From: Enoplolaimus lenunculus
Lineage: Eukaryota; Nematoda; Enoplea; Enoplida; Thoracostomopsidae
DNA: 64,000 nt
Reading direction: 5' to 3'
Assembly: GCA_030248215.1 (NCBI GenBank)
Contig: JASANG010004100.1
Span: 1-64,000, forward strand
Both the position numbers and the translations under genes were made by a program. Under the pieces are notes generated by a model. The model did no database searches. It was not told the DNA's origin and saw only the letters and a program-made list of their open reading frames with translations. This document shows, piece after piece, positions 25,586 to 44,110 of this stretch; positions within the stretch are counted from its first letter, which is position 1, and each line of letters begins with the position of its first letter.

Positions 25586-26031
25586 CAGGGTGCAACCGGA
25601 ATTCCGGTTCCGGCATTTTTTCACCTTCCGGTTCCGGTTCCGGCATTTTTTCACCTTCCGGTTCCGGTTCCGGTAAATTTTTACCGGATTTAAAAATTCC
25701 GGTGTTATAATTGGGCCGTTTTCTTAACTTTGATAACTTTTAAGAATCTCTTTTGAAAGCCACTTGTACTCCGAATATAAGCCATTGATGGTGGATTTCA
25801 CTTCAGTCGATGATGAAAATCTAAAATACAACAAATAAAATAAATACCTATGTTCGACTAAGGTTATTTCACAAATAATAGAGCAAAAAATAAGATTTAA
25901 ATGAAATTTTTGGTGAAATGCATTTTTCACTTTCCGGTTCCGTTTCCGGTAAAATTTTCAAATTCCGGTTCCGGTAAAATTTTCAAATTCCGGTTCCGGT
26001 TCCGGTAAATTGTAATTCCGGTTGCACCCTG
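25586..26031. mobile_element. hAT-like MITE, copy C4
   Basis: Clean terminal inverted repeats CAGGGTGCAACCGGAATTCC and GTAATTCCGGTTGCACCCTG. The left part has two direct copies of TTCCGGCATTTTTTCACC and the right part repeated AAATTCCGGTTCCGG tracts. There is no ORF of its own. Left flank GTCACAG and right flank GTCAGCAG are similar but not a perfect 8-bp repeat. It separates the LINE fragment from the LTR-like region. Confidence 0.9.
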
Positions 26032-26783
26032 GTCAGCAGATATGATTCCTGTGAGCGGTTGCTACCGCTGATGCCTAAGCGGTAAAGACATAACCGTGTA
26101 AGGAAACTATGAAATGTAGACGGGTAATGACATACCCGTGGACTTAGAATATTTTCCGGATAGTTACCTCAGCAGACAAAAACTGGTTTTCCTCTTTGAG
26201 AGGAAAATCTGGAAAAGTAAAAGAGATAATATTTTCCGTCTGGATTAAGAACCAGCTTTAAGGAAAATTATTGTAAGAGCAAAATAGCTGGTATTTTGCT
26301 CTGAAGAACCTGTTTGATTCTGGATTGAAGTTTTATGCAAATTGTTGTTTTGTGAATACAATTCAGTCTGTAGTTTCGTATTGTTCTGCGTGGTAACAAT
26401 TTTCCGGGAAATTGGAATGAATTCTAATTAGTTTTTGGATTGTTTGCTTTGTGCAGCATTAATACTGCTTTAGTTCTTTTTGGAATTTAGATTTAATTTC
26501 AACTTAGTTTCTACTTAGTTTTCAATCCTAAGTATTGAAAACTAATCGTGTTGGTATTCGTAAGTTGCGTCCTTACTTGTTCGTATTAATATGTTATCTT
26601 ACTTGTTATTAAAGCTTAACCCTAGTCTTGTTTATTAGCGAGTTCGACGGGCTTCTGAGTGCTAAATCGGAGATCGAAACCCCTGTTAAGGCTGGAATTG
26701 GATGAACTCGCCCAGTCCCCTAACAACCTTAATATTTAAACCTCAGGCTATTAATATATACCTGGCTCACATGGTGACCACGA
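26032..26783 (+). mobile_element. Putative 5' LTR of a retrotransposon, with primer-binding site
   Basis: The segment ends CCTGGCTCACA and is followed at once by TGGTGACCACGATGG, which looks like a primer-binding site complementary to a tRNA 3' end of ...CGTGGTCACCA type, possibly tRNA-Arg. The start is uncertain; TGATTCCTGTGAG near 26041 would give a TG..CA LTR. I found no second LTR in the window. The call rests on the PBS-like sequence and on the gag-like ORF downstream. Confidence 0.5.
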
Positions 26784-27504
26784 TGGTCTCCGAAAAGCCC
26801 GAATTTTTTAAGTTTTAGGTATTTGTGTCGATTCGGATAGCGAATTCGTAAACTTCGCAAGACACTAGAAAACCTTTCCTTCGATTCCTGCGTACAATAC
26901 CCTACGAGCTATATAGCAGTTTCCAAGTGCCTATTGGTATCACAGATATACTGCATATATCTATCACAGCTGCCTATCACATAAAAAATATCACAGAAAA
27001 ATATCACAACAAAAATATATGTCAACACAAACTAGTTTATATGCCGTAATTTTCGTGTGTAGTGTATGTAATAAATACATACACATATTATAAATTCATA
27101 ATAAGTTTGTGTTGATTTTACAAACAGGTTTCGTAGAGCGCTGTTGTTAAATTTGTGTGAATATAGGATTATTGTGGCGACATATTCCTATTAAAATAAA
27201 GCGCTATATTTGTAATCCAGTTTTCGGCAACATGTTATTGATATTATTGCGACAATTGGAATATACAAATTATAAAGTTGACCTTAAACTGTGTTATTGA
27301 AGGATATCAAAGGCGGCTCGCGTTTATAAGGTTATCAGTTCAGCGAGCAAAATTGTTGTTGTGTTCTTGGAAAGGAATTTGAAATTTTGATTTCAAATAA
27401 TAATGGAATTAGAATTTTGAAATAAAAGCTAAAATTTTTCTCTTTTAACTGTTTTCTTAGCTAGAACAACTTAGCTTGTTGCGTTGAGAAAATGGCTATT
27501 TTAA
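26784..27504 (+). other. Untranslated leader between putative LTR and gag-like ORF
   Basis: AT-rich, with many stops in all plus frames. It fits a retrotransposon leader. No other feature is seen. Confidence 0.4.
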
Positions 27505-29002
27505 GATTTTGTGTTCGTTGGTTTTTTAATTGTGAAATTAAACCAATCAAGCTTGTACGAGTCGTCCGCGTTACGGAGAACTCACCGCAAATTAAGACCA
27601 GGGGTGGGTACCCTAACAGGGCGACGCCGTGTAGGTGTCACACCGATTCGACGCCGGGGTAGTAAATCGACTAACTTAGCTCAGATATCAGATTTGCCTC
27701 GTAATGTAACTCGGCAAATGCAATTAGGGGCTAGGGGTAACCACCCTATGATTCAGCTAACCCCGGGCGGACATGCGGTAATGTCACAGAACACAAAAAC
27801 TGTGCAAGAAAGAGGCCTAATAGTACCGAGACAGGTTGGTGGGTCCGATTCGCGGATAAATTTGCCACCTAATAACCGGAGTTCTCCGTACACGCGGCCC
27901 GACTCTGCCTCATCTGTTGTCATTGATTTGTATGACGACGTCGACAACGATCTTCAACAATCGTATTCTCAGCACGATAGATATTCTTCGGACATTGGAA
28001 AAACCAGAACGACTCTCAGCCCGGTGACGACGGCGCCGGCGAACAGTGGCCTTGACGACGCGACCCAATCTAACACGTTGGTTACAACTGCGGCGCGGGC
28101 GGATACTGTGCGCTTGGCGACGGAATTGTCGGACTTGATGCAGTCGGCGGTGGATTCGGTGGAAGATGGATCGGCGAGTTACGAATATGGTAGCGAGGAC
28201 ACGTCGAAGAGGACAAAACAGGTCGGTGCTGAGTTAAAAAATGGCCAGTTAGAATCCCAGGAAATGCCTAAACCCCGAACAGTTAGTGCTGTTCTACAAA
28301 ATTTAGGACTAATGGGACCACGCTTAGCACAGAGATACCCGAACGGTGTAGGACAAATGGGTGATACAAAAACCGGGGTAGGCAAAAATTTTGGGATAGC
28401 AGATCCCAAAATAGAGGGGATAACGCAAACAAAAAGGGAAACGGTGACAGGACAGTCCGGTCCGGCGGTAGCGACGTTGCCACGCGAAAAATCAGCGAGG
28501 AATCGCTCCACGTACATGACTAGCTCCGTGGGAAACAGCGGGGTCTCATGCATGATGGTTCGGTCGCAACATAACGCAACCCAGGGTCAACTGTCGGTAT
28601 ACGGGTCGGGTAATACAACTATTCCGACTACGATGCCTCAACCACCAGTATATCCCAATACTGTTAGCGACCCCCGTCAGTTTGCTTTCCCGACAATTCA
28701 TCACCCGTATACAGCAATGCCCCAATCGTCATACTATCCGGGGCCACCTGTACAATATCCCTACAACTCGTTCATGTCATATGCCGGACAATCCTACCCC
28801 CAGCCTGGACCGAGCACAGCGGGCGGTATGGGTTCTCAGAGCAATTTTGCGAGTCACACTATGGGATTAGGGGGTAACCAATTTACAACACCTATGGTTA
28901 CAGGACATCAACTCCTAACCCAGCCGAATCAGAATTTAGGCTATACGAGTCAAAATTTTCCCCAATTTCAACAACAACGGGAAACCTTTCTGAATGACCA
29001 GG
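27505..29002 (+). pseudogene. Gag-like open frame of a retroelement, cut off by a SINE
   Basis: The frame is open from a TAA at 27502 to a TAG at 29023, about 500 codons. The first ATG in frame is at 27718, so the true start is unclear; a start by splicing or a non-ATG codon is possible. The N-terminal part is basic (TGRRRVGVTPIRRRGSK), the middle is acidic and Ser/Thr-rich, and the C-terminal third is rich in Pro, Tyr, Gln and Gly (HHPYTAMPQSSYYPGPPVQY). I see no zinc knuckle, protease or polymerase. The last codons (AGCVAPW) come from the SINE that begins at 29003. GC content is higher than in surrounding DNA. Position behind a putative LTR suggests gag; a cellular low-complexity protein is the alternative. 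Confidence 0.55.
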
Positions 29003-29135
29003 CGGGCTGCGTAGCGCCGTGGTAGAGTGTTCGTTTAAGGATCCGTAGGCTGAGAGTTCGATCCCCGCTCTAGCCCGCTTTTCCAGCTGCTTAGTTGAAA
29101 GGTCTGATGTCCCGGTTCCTACCTTGACTGACATG
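29003..29135 (+). mobile_element. tRNA-derived SINE (type 1), copy 1
   Basis: The head GCGGGCTGCGTAGCGCCGTG ends with AGCCCGC; the 7-bp acceptor stem GCGGGCT/AGCCCGC is perfect. A-box-like TAGCGCCGTGG and B-box-like GAGTTCGATCC are present, but the T-stem does not pair, so it is not a tRNA gene. A 3' body, TTTTCCAGCTGCTTAGTTG to CTACCTTGACTGACA, follows. It is inserted into the gag-like ORF. Confidence 0.85.
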
Positions 29136-29362
29136 GGGGCTACGCCGTGAGCGCAATGGCAAACTGCCGCGCTATGAACACGGTATCCAGTCGAAAATAG
29201 GATGGACGGTCAAGGGACGACCTTGTTGAAAATAAGAGCATGTAAGCATGTGAGACATGCTTGTCCGTTATGTGCACATGCAATATAGTGCAGTGCACTG
29301 TATGTATGCTAGCTGGCAGCATACGGTCGACAAATATAGTCGACGAAAAATACAGTTGGACA
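29136..29362 (+). repeat. SINE-associated body segment
   Basis: GGGGGCTACGCCGTGAGCG and CAATGGCAAACTGCCGCGCTA, ending ...GGTCAAGGGACGACC, are shared with 29592-29685. The rest is palindromic AT/GC sequence (GCATGTAAGCATGTGAGACATG, TATGCTAGCTGGCAGCATA). It joins the two SINE heads and may be part of a composite element. Confidence 0.55.
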
Positions 29363-29496
29363 GGCGGGCTGCATGGCGCAGTGGTAGAGTGCTCGCTCAA
29401 GGATCCATAGGCTGAGAGTTCGATCCCCGCACTAGCCCGCTTTTCCAGCTGCTTAGTTGAAAGGTCTGATGTCCCGGTTCCTACCTTGACTGACAA
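29363..29496 (+). mobile_element. tRNA-derived SINE (type 1), copy 2
   Basis: GCGGGCTGCATGGCGCAGTG, with intact A box TGGCGCAGTGG and B-box-like GAGTTCGATCC, ends AGCCCGC and carries the same 3' body to TTGACTGACA. It differs from copy 1 at about eight positions in the head. Its better A box makes it the more likely transcription-competent copy. Confidence 0.85.
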
Positions 29497-29569
29497 TTCC
29501 TAAATCGTTCAATTTAAATGATACTGAATAATTTGCCACGAAACTGTAAAAACTCCAGTTCCTGCATTA

Positions 29570-29690
29570 TCGGAATTCCGGTTGCACCCTGGTGGCGGTG
29601 GGTGACCACGATGGGACACCATGGAAAACTGCCGCACTAGAACAAAATACTCAAGTTGATGGTCAAGGGGCGACCAAAGAAAAACTGGGG
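29570..29690. repeat. Right end of hAT-like MITE followed by SINE body piece
   Basis: CGGAATTCCGGTTGCACCCTG at 29571-29591 is one terminus of the CAGGGTGCAACC family without its partner nearby. It joins GGTGGGTGACCACGATGG..AAACTGCCGCACTAGAAC, related to the SINE body at 29136. Confidence 0.6.
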
Positions 29691-30377
29691 GAAATGACAT
29701 GCGGATGCATGGAAGCAAAACGAACCTCACACTGATGCTGCACATCAGTTAACACACTGATGCATGTTGTGCCTTCATATGCTGCAGCAGTAAAACACGG
29801 AAGAACATGATACACGTGTGTAATGTTGAGGTTTACAGAAAAACTCAGCAGTTTATTGTGAAGCGGCGTCGCTCAACAGTAGCGTACTGAACTGAGAATA
29901 TATCGGCTATGGATCATAGGATCGAAGCCTTGTAATAACACCTCCCTCCCACATTTTCAGACTCAGAACAAAACCCTCGCAACCTAGACTGTCCCACTTA
30001 TGATAACATAGAAAATACTAGCTAGCTACGCAAATAACAATAATGATAATAAATCTCCAAAATACGACAATCATAGACAAAAGGCAAAAATGAACACATC
30101 GGGGTACCATTTAGCCGAAATCGGGCACAAAATAAAATGCGAACCTGAAAGGCAGTGAAAAATCGATTAGGATGTCTGAACACATGAAAACAGACAAATA
30201 TAAGATCACAGAATATATTACTAAAAGGGACCGGCAGAATAAGTTCAAAGGAGACTGGTTTGAAAAGAAAAAAGTGTTGTACACGCATAAAATTTGGTTA
30301 CATTAAGGAGACTGAGCCTTGAAAATAAATGATATATTCAACCAAAGATATAACAAAATTTTGCCGAAAAGTGAACT

Positions 30378-30560
30378 GGCCAATGTATGGAACACAGCGC
30401 AAAAGCAGTATAAGTTTACTCTTAAGCCTAAGCCTTAACCTAAGCCTAAGCGTAAGAATGAGTTTATGCCTGAGCCTGAGCCTAAGTCTAAGCAAAAGAT
30501 CAGTCTGAAGTTTTGCCCAGCGCCACGGAATAACACTCCGCCCTGATCTTTACAGGGGCC
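30378..30560 (+). mobile_element. MITE with TTAGGC-like array, copy A2
   Basis: Left end GGCCAATGTATGGAACACAG and right end CTGATCTTTACAGGGGCC are decayed terminal repeats. The interior GCCTAA/GCCTGA repeats are diverged, so this is an old copy. Confidence 0.75.
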
Positions 30561-30952
30561 GAAAAGATATGAAAAATAATATCGTTGGAACGACTGAAGA
30601 CATTTTTTACGTTAATTATTAAAGCACCGTAATGACAAAGTTATGTTTGTAATGCAAAAGACTATTCGAAATAGCAAAGGACCAGAAAAGACATAGCTAG
30701 AGTGAAGAGGAAGCCGGGATGAGCACCTAAGTAGCGATTTCTGGAAAAATTATGTGAAACTTAAATAAATGACACGAATCCGTCTTAGCAACTTTGAATT
30801 TATGAATCTTTTGGGGTGATGTGATTTATTTGCTAAATTGTGTGAACAAAACTGGTCAGTTTTGTGAAGCTGTATATATGTTTTGTGAAACTTTATGTAA
30901 CACACTGCTGTTATGCGTGCACAGATTTACAATACATTACTTAAACACGGAT

Positions 30953-39036
<8,084 letters not shown>

Positions 39037-39603
39037 TATTGTGGAACTGTCCAACATCAACATGCTCGTGTAGGAATATGAATTTGTTTTCGAGTTTGGA
39101 ATGTGAATGATAATATATGGGTGTTCTTTCGTAGCAGGGTTGTGCAGTGCTTGTCGCTAGCATTTACGAAAACTTTTAGAAGGGTGTTAATTAATCAATG
39201 CTTGTGGGTTTTAAGTAAATAGTTTTTTGCTACCGAGGGTTTTTTCATGCTATTTTTTATATGAAGTGTAATTGAGCACTAAATTTTTAATTTAATTGCG
39301 TTGGAAAGGAATGAAACGGGTTTCAAGAAATGGTACCGGGCGTAGTCACAAGGCGTATTAAATATCTTTGTATTGCAGCTTGAATCAGCAGCACTCAAAA
39401 TTCATTTCGGTCAATTTTATGTTTTCTAAGCGTATCGCAATGAAACAATTTGCATTTTGCATATTTACATTTCGAAAAAAACCAGTTGAATGTTAAGATT
39501 TCCAACGTATACTCACAAACAAGAAAGGGTGTATACATATAATTGTTCGAAAACACTTGATTTTTGGTTTGGCTCGGATAAGGCACAAGTCCTTGAAAAC
39601 ATA
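39037..39603. other. Downstream of Tip60; no gene seen
   Basis: AT-rich 3' flanking DNA. I did not see a clear canonical AATAAA close to the stop codon. Confidence 0.4.
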
Positions 39604-39972
39604 GTGCAGCTGGAATTCGGGTTCCGGCATTTTTTCACCTTCCGGTTCCAGTAAATTTTTACCGGAATTAAAAATTCCGGAATTAAATTTTGGTCAGCAG
39701 CAATTAAGATATTTTACTAAAAATGACGATGAATAGTATATAAACTATGACAATCGCCATAAATAAACCATCGAGGGTAGATTTTGCTTCCGTGGATTAT
39801 GAAAATCTTAAACGCAGCAGATAAAGTGAATACCTATCTCCAACTAAGGTTATTTCACCAAAAATTGTGCAAAAAAGAAAATTAAATTGAATTTTTCGGC
39901 GGCGTGTAGTTTTCATTTTCAGGTAATTTTTTCAAATTCCGGTTCCGGTAAATTGTAATTCCGGTTGCACCC
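39604..39972. mobile_element. hAT-like MITE, copy C5, with visible target duplication
   Basis: The right end, GTAATTCCGGTTGCACCC, is intact; the left end is decayed (TGCAGCTGGAATTCGGG). CTTGAAAACATA occurs directly on both sides, just before 39604 and just after 39973, and looks like a target-site duplication longer than the usual 8 bp of hAT. The interior is the best full-length copy of the family: TTCCGGCATTTTTTCACC, CCATCGAGGG and ACCTATCTCCAACTAAGGTT. Confidence 0.85.
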
Positions 39973-40189
39973 TTCTTGAAAACATATTGTTTTCGGGTTG
40001 CAGATAATTTTTGCAAGCCTGAGTATGCCTATTTACTGTTGCAATTTCGAAATTGTGCACAGATCTCAAAACGAGTCTAGAGCCGTGAAATATTCTGAAA
40101 ATCTTATCTCCTAACGATTTCGCAGAAGCAATTCTAATAGTGAATTTGATGCGAACATTTATTAAGCTGTTTCTTTGTTGACGATTAAA

Positions 40190-40531
40190 ACAAAGTTCCG
40201 ATTCCGATTAGAGGTATATCCGGAATCGTAATTTGTCATTGTTTCTAACCTGAATTATTGGCAGTTATGTGCGAAATTTTCCTGCAATTTTGTTATGTTT
40301 CATAGCAACCTGCGGTCACGTTTAGTTGTCACCGCGCGCACTTAAGGCACTCAAATTGCAATAGAAAATGACTAAAATGTGTATTCCAGCTCGCAGTTCA
40401 CTGGTACATGCTAATTACATAATAATACTCGTTTTTAAAAAGTATGGGCTCTGAAATGTTCTATTTGTGGTTCCGGTAAACATTTCCTGTTCCGATTCCG
40501 GTGTAATCCAGTTTCGTTTGGCACCTGGAAG
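40190..40531. mobile_element. Degenerate hAT-like MITE, copy C6
   Basis: TTCCGATTCCGATTAGAGG at left, TCCGGAATCGTAATTTG, and TTCCGATTCCGGTGTAATCC..TTGGCACCTGG at right. Recognisable by CCGGAAT blocks only. Confidence 0.45.
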
Positions 40532-41971
40532 CAAGTATATATGAAATGAATATCTCGTTTAATTTTTCGTTGTGCCGGTGGTCTATACTACTTGATCTGA
40601 TAATGTTACGTCTCCGTTTTGTGTTAGGCTGCGTATTTTGTTCTTTTTAGTTCCGTAAATTTGTTCTTTTCATTGCTTGTTATTTGGGGTAACGCATTTA
40701 GACCTTCACGTTGAACTTTAAAGGATGTTATATACTTTGTTCCACACGTTTCTCATGGTATTTTAATGTTTTGAACTGTGCGAACAGTATTGGACACGTA
40801 TCCTAGAAGGAGTTGTGGAAAACCTAAAGCAGTTTATACATGCGATTTTTCAATTAGAATTACCCGGCTGAAATTCTGATATATACGACTAATGAATTTT
40901 AATGGTTAGATCAATCGTGTTTAGTTGATTAACTTTGTCTAAATGAATTTTGTTTATGAGTAAAGTTGTTGGATATTTAATAATTGTAGAGCTCTAGTTT
41001 TTAAAACTCGCGTTGAGAATGTGGTGTTGTAGGAGAAGTTTTTCCTTTTCTCGAGGGGGGGGGTTGCAGTACCTCGCACCCCCAGTAAAAGGGACACTGA
41101 GACTGAACAACATAAGTATTCCAATAATGAATTGCTGCCCCCATCTTACTTAGGCACCCTTGAACTTGCAAAGGGTGAGGGTTGCGCCCCCTGGAGAATC
41201 CAATTAAAATTTTTCTATGTGGAGGGCCTGCTCTGGTATTGTTCACCTCCGATTGATTCCTGATGCATGGTTGCCAAAAATTAGTTTTAACAAGTTTTGG
41301 CAATAAAGTTTGCTGAAGCGCACTTATTTATCAAAGCGTGAGCAATTTTATTATCAACGCAGCCTGAGCATCGCATAGTCTATAAGGATGTGAGATCAAT
41401 TTTCTGGTGAAGCTGAAGGCACACACCACCGATTGCACGCTGATTGTGGCCGAAGAATAGTAATTCGCGAGAAAAACGTTTTTATACGTGAGGCAATGGA
41501 CGGTACGGACTGTGTCTATTCCAGACGTCCATATTGGTAGAAGATGTCCAGCGTACGTTTTGTCTGGAATGCCTGTATATAGACAGTTGTTACAACGTGT
41601 TTAGTCCGTTCTCTTTCCCACATAATTTCTAATTTGTGTGAAATCTAAGTTTCAAGTTTTAATAGGATTCTAATCCGAAACGACCGGGTGGATAGTGTGC
41701 ACGAGTTAATGCTGTATACTGCAGATTGTGTTTCATTACTCGTACAAGTTTGGTGCAGAGTTTACTTATGTAAAGAAGCGGTTATATAATTTCAAAACGG
41801 TTGTATTTTGGTGTCAATTCGATTGCGGACCTACGTATTTATGCATGAAAAATTATGTTGGTATTTCCAAACCGAAAAGAAAAATACACAATTTTAATAT
41901 TATTAGTAGGGTTCGCCGTGTTAATTTTTTGTGTCTGTTTCTGTTTTGCAAAAAATCAGTACACTAAAATT
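40532..41971. other. No gene recognised
   Basis: AT-rich sequence. A G-run GGGGGGGGG lies at 41056-41064 next to C-rich stretches. Short ORFs on both strands look like chance. Confidence 0.4.
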
Positions 41972-42800
41972 TCCAGTGATTGATATTAACTCAGAATGAG
42001 TTGAATCCTATCAGAAGCCTGAGCTCTGAATTAGGTTTTACAGAACTCAGAACTCTGAATAGACTGAATTCATTTTGTCAGTTAATTTATCACTTAACCA
42101 AGAATTATAACAGCTCATAGTGAGTTAATATTTACTGTTATTAACTCAAAAATATTAAGAAATAACGAATTCTCTGCATGAGCTGATTAATCAACTTATT
42201 GGAATTTAAAGGGTATATATTGCTAATCCCAATTAGTGCACAATAGTCTATATAGGGTTAGTGAATTCCATTCAATTCATCATTTTTTGCTGTTTTATAT
42301 ATTTAGAAATTGTTCAGAATTGTTTCCAAAAACTGTATACTTGCAATAAATATTTAGCGGTTGTTTAACAACGATAAAAATGTAAAACAGTCCTACATAT
42401 TATTTGGCTGCCTAGGTTTGCTTGCGCAACTAACCATCTTTTAGGTATTCAACCATATACCGTACAGTTGGAATGATTGAAATATTTTGCATACCACGCT
42501 AGAATGCTTCTTCTATATTAACCCTGCTATAATTATTCATGCACTGCGTTTATAAAGCTACATCACTATAACTTCTAACGAGTTGAGTAATCAACTCAGA
42601 GAGAATTAGTAATTTACGATTATTTCTCAGTTAATAACAGTTAACTCACTTTGAGTTGATATATCTATGGGTTAGTTGATTAATTAACTCAGAATGAGTG
42701 AAAAAAATCCTGAATTATGAGTTCTGAAAAACCTAATTCAGTGCTCAGACGTCTGAGTGAATTCAACTCATTCTGAGTTAAAATCTACTCACTTTGCAGT
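41972..42800. mobile_element. Fold-back element rich in AACTCA/TGAGTT (family F), copy 1
   Basis: Left arm CCAGTGATTGATATTAACTC and right arm GAGTTAAAATCTACTCACTT are inverted counterparts. Both carry ACTCAGAATGAGTTGAAT and AATTAGGTTTT(A/T)CAGAACTCA. Inner sub-repeats TAACTC and GAGTTAAT are scattered through the middle. No ORF. Confidence 0.75.
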
Positions 42801-42982
42801 GATCGAGATGTGGCATTTGCAAAGTTCTCCTTTGACTGTCACATATAAGGTTAGGCTCGGAATTATGCGTAGGCTCAAGCGTACGGCAAGATAACGGCTC
42901 AGACAAAAGCTTAGGTGTAATGAAACTGGAGCACAAGATGTCATCCACTAAACATTTGCGTTTTTATTTTATTCGAAATATT

Positions 42983-43136
42983 GGTCAACGTAAAGAACAG
43001 GGGCGAAACAGTGTTATAAGCCTATTCCTAAGCCTACGCCTAAGCCTAAGCCAAGCAAAAAATTACTCCAAAGCTTAAGCCTACTAAATTCTAGTCCCAC
43101 AAAAAAAACGTTCCAACCCTGATGTTTACATGGGCC
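42983..43136 (+). mobile_element. MITE with TTAGGC-like array, copy A3
   Basis: Left GGTCAACGTAAAGAACAGGG, right CTGATGTTTACATGGGCC. The interior is GCCTACGCCTAAGCCTAAGC, then the usual AGTCCCAC..CGTTCC segment. Confidence 0.85.
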
Positions 43137-43404
43137 GAAATATTGACGTAATTGAAAAATAAATAGCAAATTTTATTAAGTTATTTTCCAATTTCACTTC
43201 ATTTCTGCCGGTATGGTATTGACCTCGTTAGTGTTCCCTAAGGTTTTGTGCACATAAACACATAACTTTCTACTTTGTCAGGTATACTTTTTCTCGTTTT
43301 AAAACACGAAATAATAATGCTTATTTTGTATTACCAGGAGTTACTATGCCTATTTGGTTGTGGATCGTTGTTTTTCGACCAATCCCAATTACAATTATTT
43401 TCGA

Positions 43405-43690
43405 TACACTGTAAATTCAAGTGAGTTGATTTTAACTCACAACGAGTTAAATCGCTTACTCTGAGTTAGGACTATCAGAACTCAGAATTTTGAGTTGATT
43501 CAAATCTTTTTGAGATAATTAATGAACTCACCCAGAGTCAACTCAACTCAGAGTTAGAATCTACCTGACTCAGAGTGAGTTAATGTTTACTGATATTAAT
43601 TCAGAAATAACCAATTCGCTTGCTGAATTGATTAATCAACTCATTACAATTTAGTTGTGTACTCAGTAGGGAATAATTGACATTGTGGAC
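43405..43690. mobile_element. Fold-back element rich in AACTCA/TGAGTT (family F), copy 2
   Basis: It starts near CACTGTAAATTCAAGTGAGT and contains TTTTAACTCACAACGAGTTA, CAGAACTCAGAATTTTGAGT and GACTCAGAGTGAGTTAATG. It is shorter than copy 1, and the right end is not clear. Confidence 0.65.
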
Positions 43691-43904
43691 TGATGGTTTT
43701 TGTTTACCGATCTATGTTAATTAAGGATATAGACTGCTATTGATATTTAGCTTCAATAAAAAACCGTATCTTTTCGCATTTGCAACTAAAACTTTATTTT
43801 ATTGTTTAACCTCAAGAACATTAAATGTAATTTCTTGCATTGAACACATTTTGACCGTTCTTGGTCTAATGTTATGTCAAGTTACAAAATCTGTTAATTA
43901 AAAT

Positions 43905-44110
43905 GGCCCGTGTGTAAAGAAAGATCAGGGGCGGAACGTTTTTCTGTGAGACTATAAAAGAGTAAGCTTAAACTTTAGACTAATTTTTTGATTGGCTTAG
44001 GCTTATGCTAAGGCTTAGGCATATGCTCATTATTACTCTTAGGCTTAGGCTTAAACTTAGGCTTAGGAATATGCTTATAATACTGTTCCGCCCCTGTTCT
44101 TTACATTTGC
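43905..44110 (-). mobile_element. MITE with TTAGGC array, copy A4 (reverse orientation)
   Basis: It begins GGCCCGTGTGTAAAGAAAG and CAGGGGCGGAACGTTTTTCT and ends CTGTTCCGCCCCTGTTCTTT. The array reads TTAGGC on the plus strand in two blocks with an ATGCTCATTATTACTC spacer, the reverse of A1 and A8. Confidence 0.88.

Noticed and set aside
28179-28553. 124-codon ORF on the minus strand within the gag-like region
   Set aside because: It mirrors the plus-strand 500-codon frame and has no family features; it is a shadow of GC-rich coding sequence.
29003-29085. Functional tRNA gene
   Set aside because: The acceptor stem is perfect, but the T stem (GAGAG before TTCGATC) cannot pair with CCCGC and the anticodon arm is not regular; a second copy with the same 3' body shows a SINE.
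30298-30495. Leu/Arg repeat protein (LRLRLRL)
   Set aside because: It is a translation of the TTAGGC-like array in MITE copy A2.
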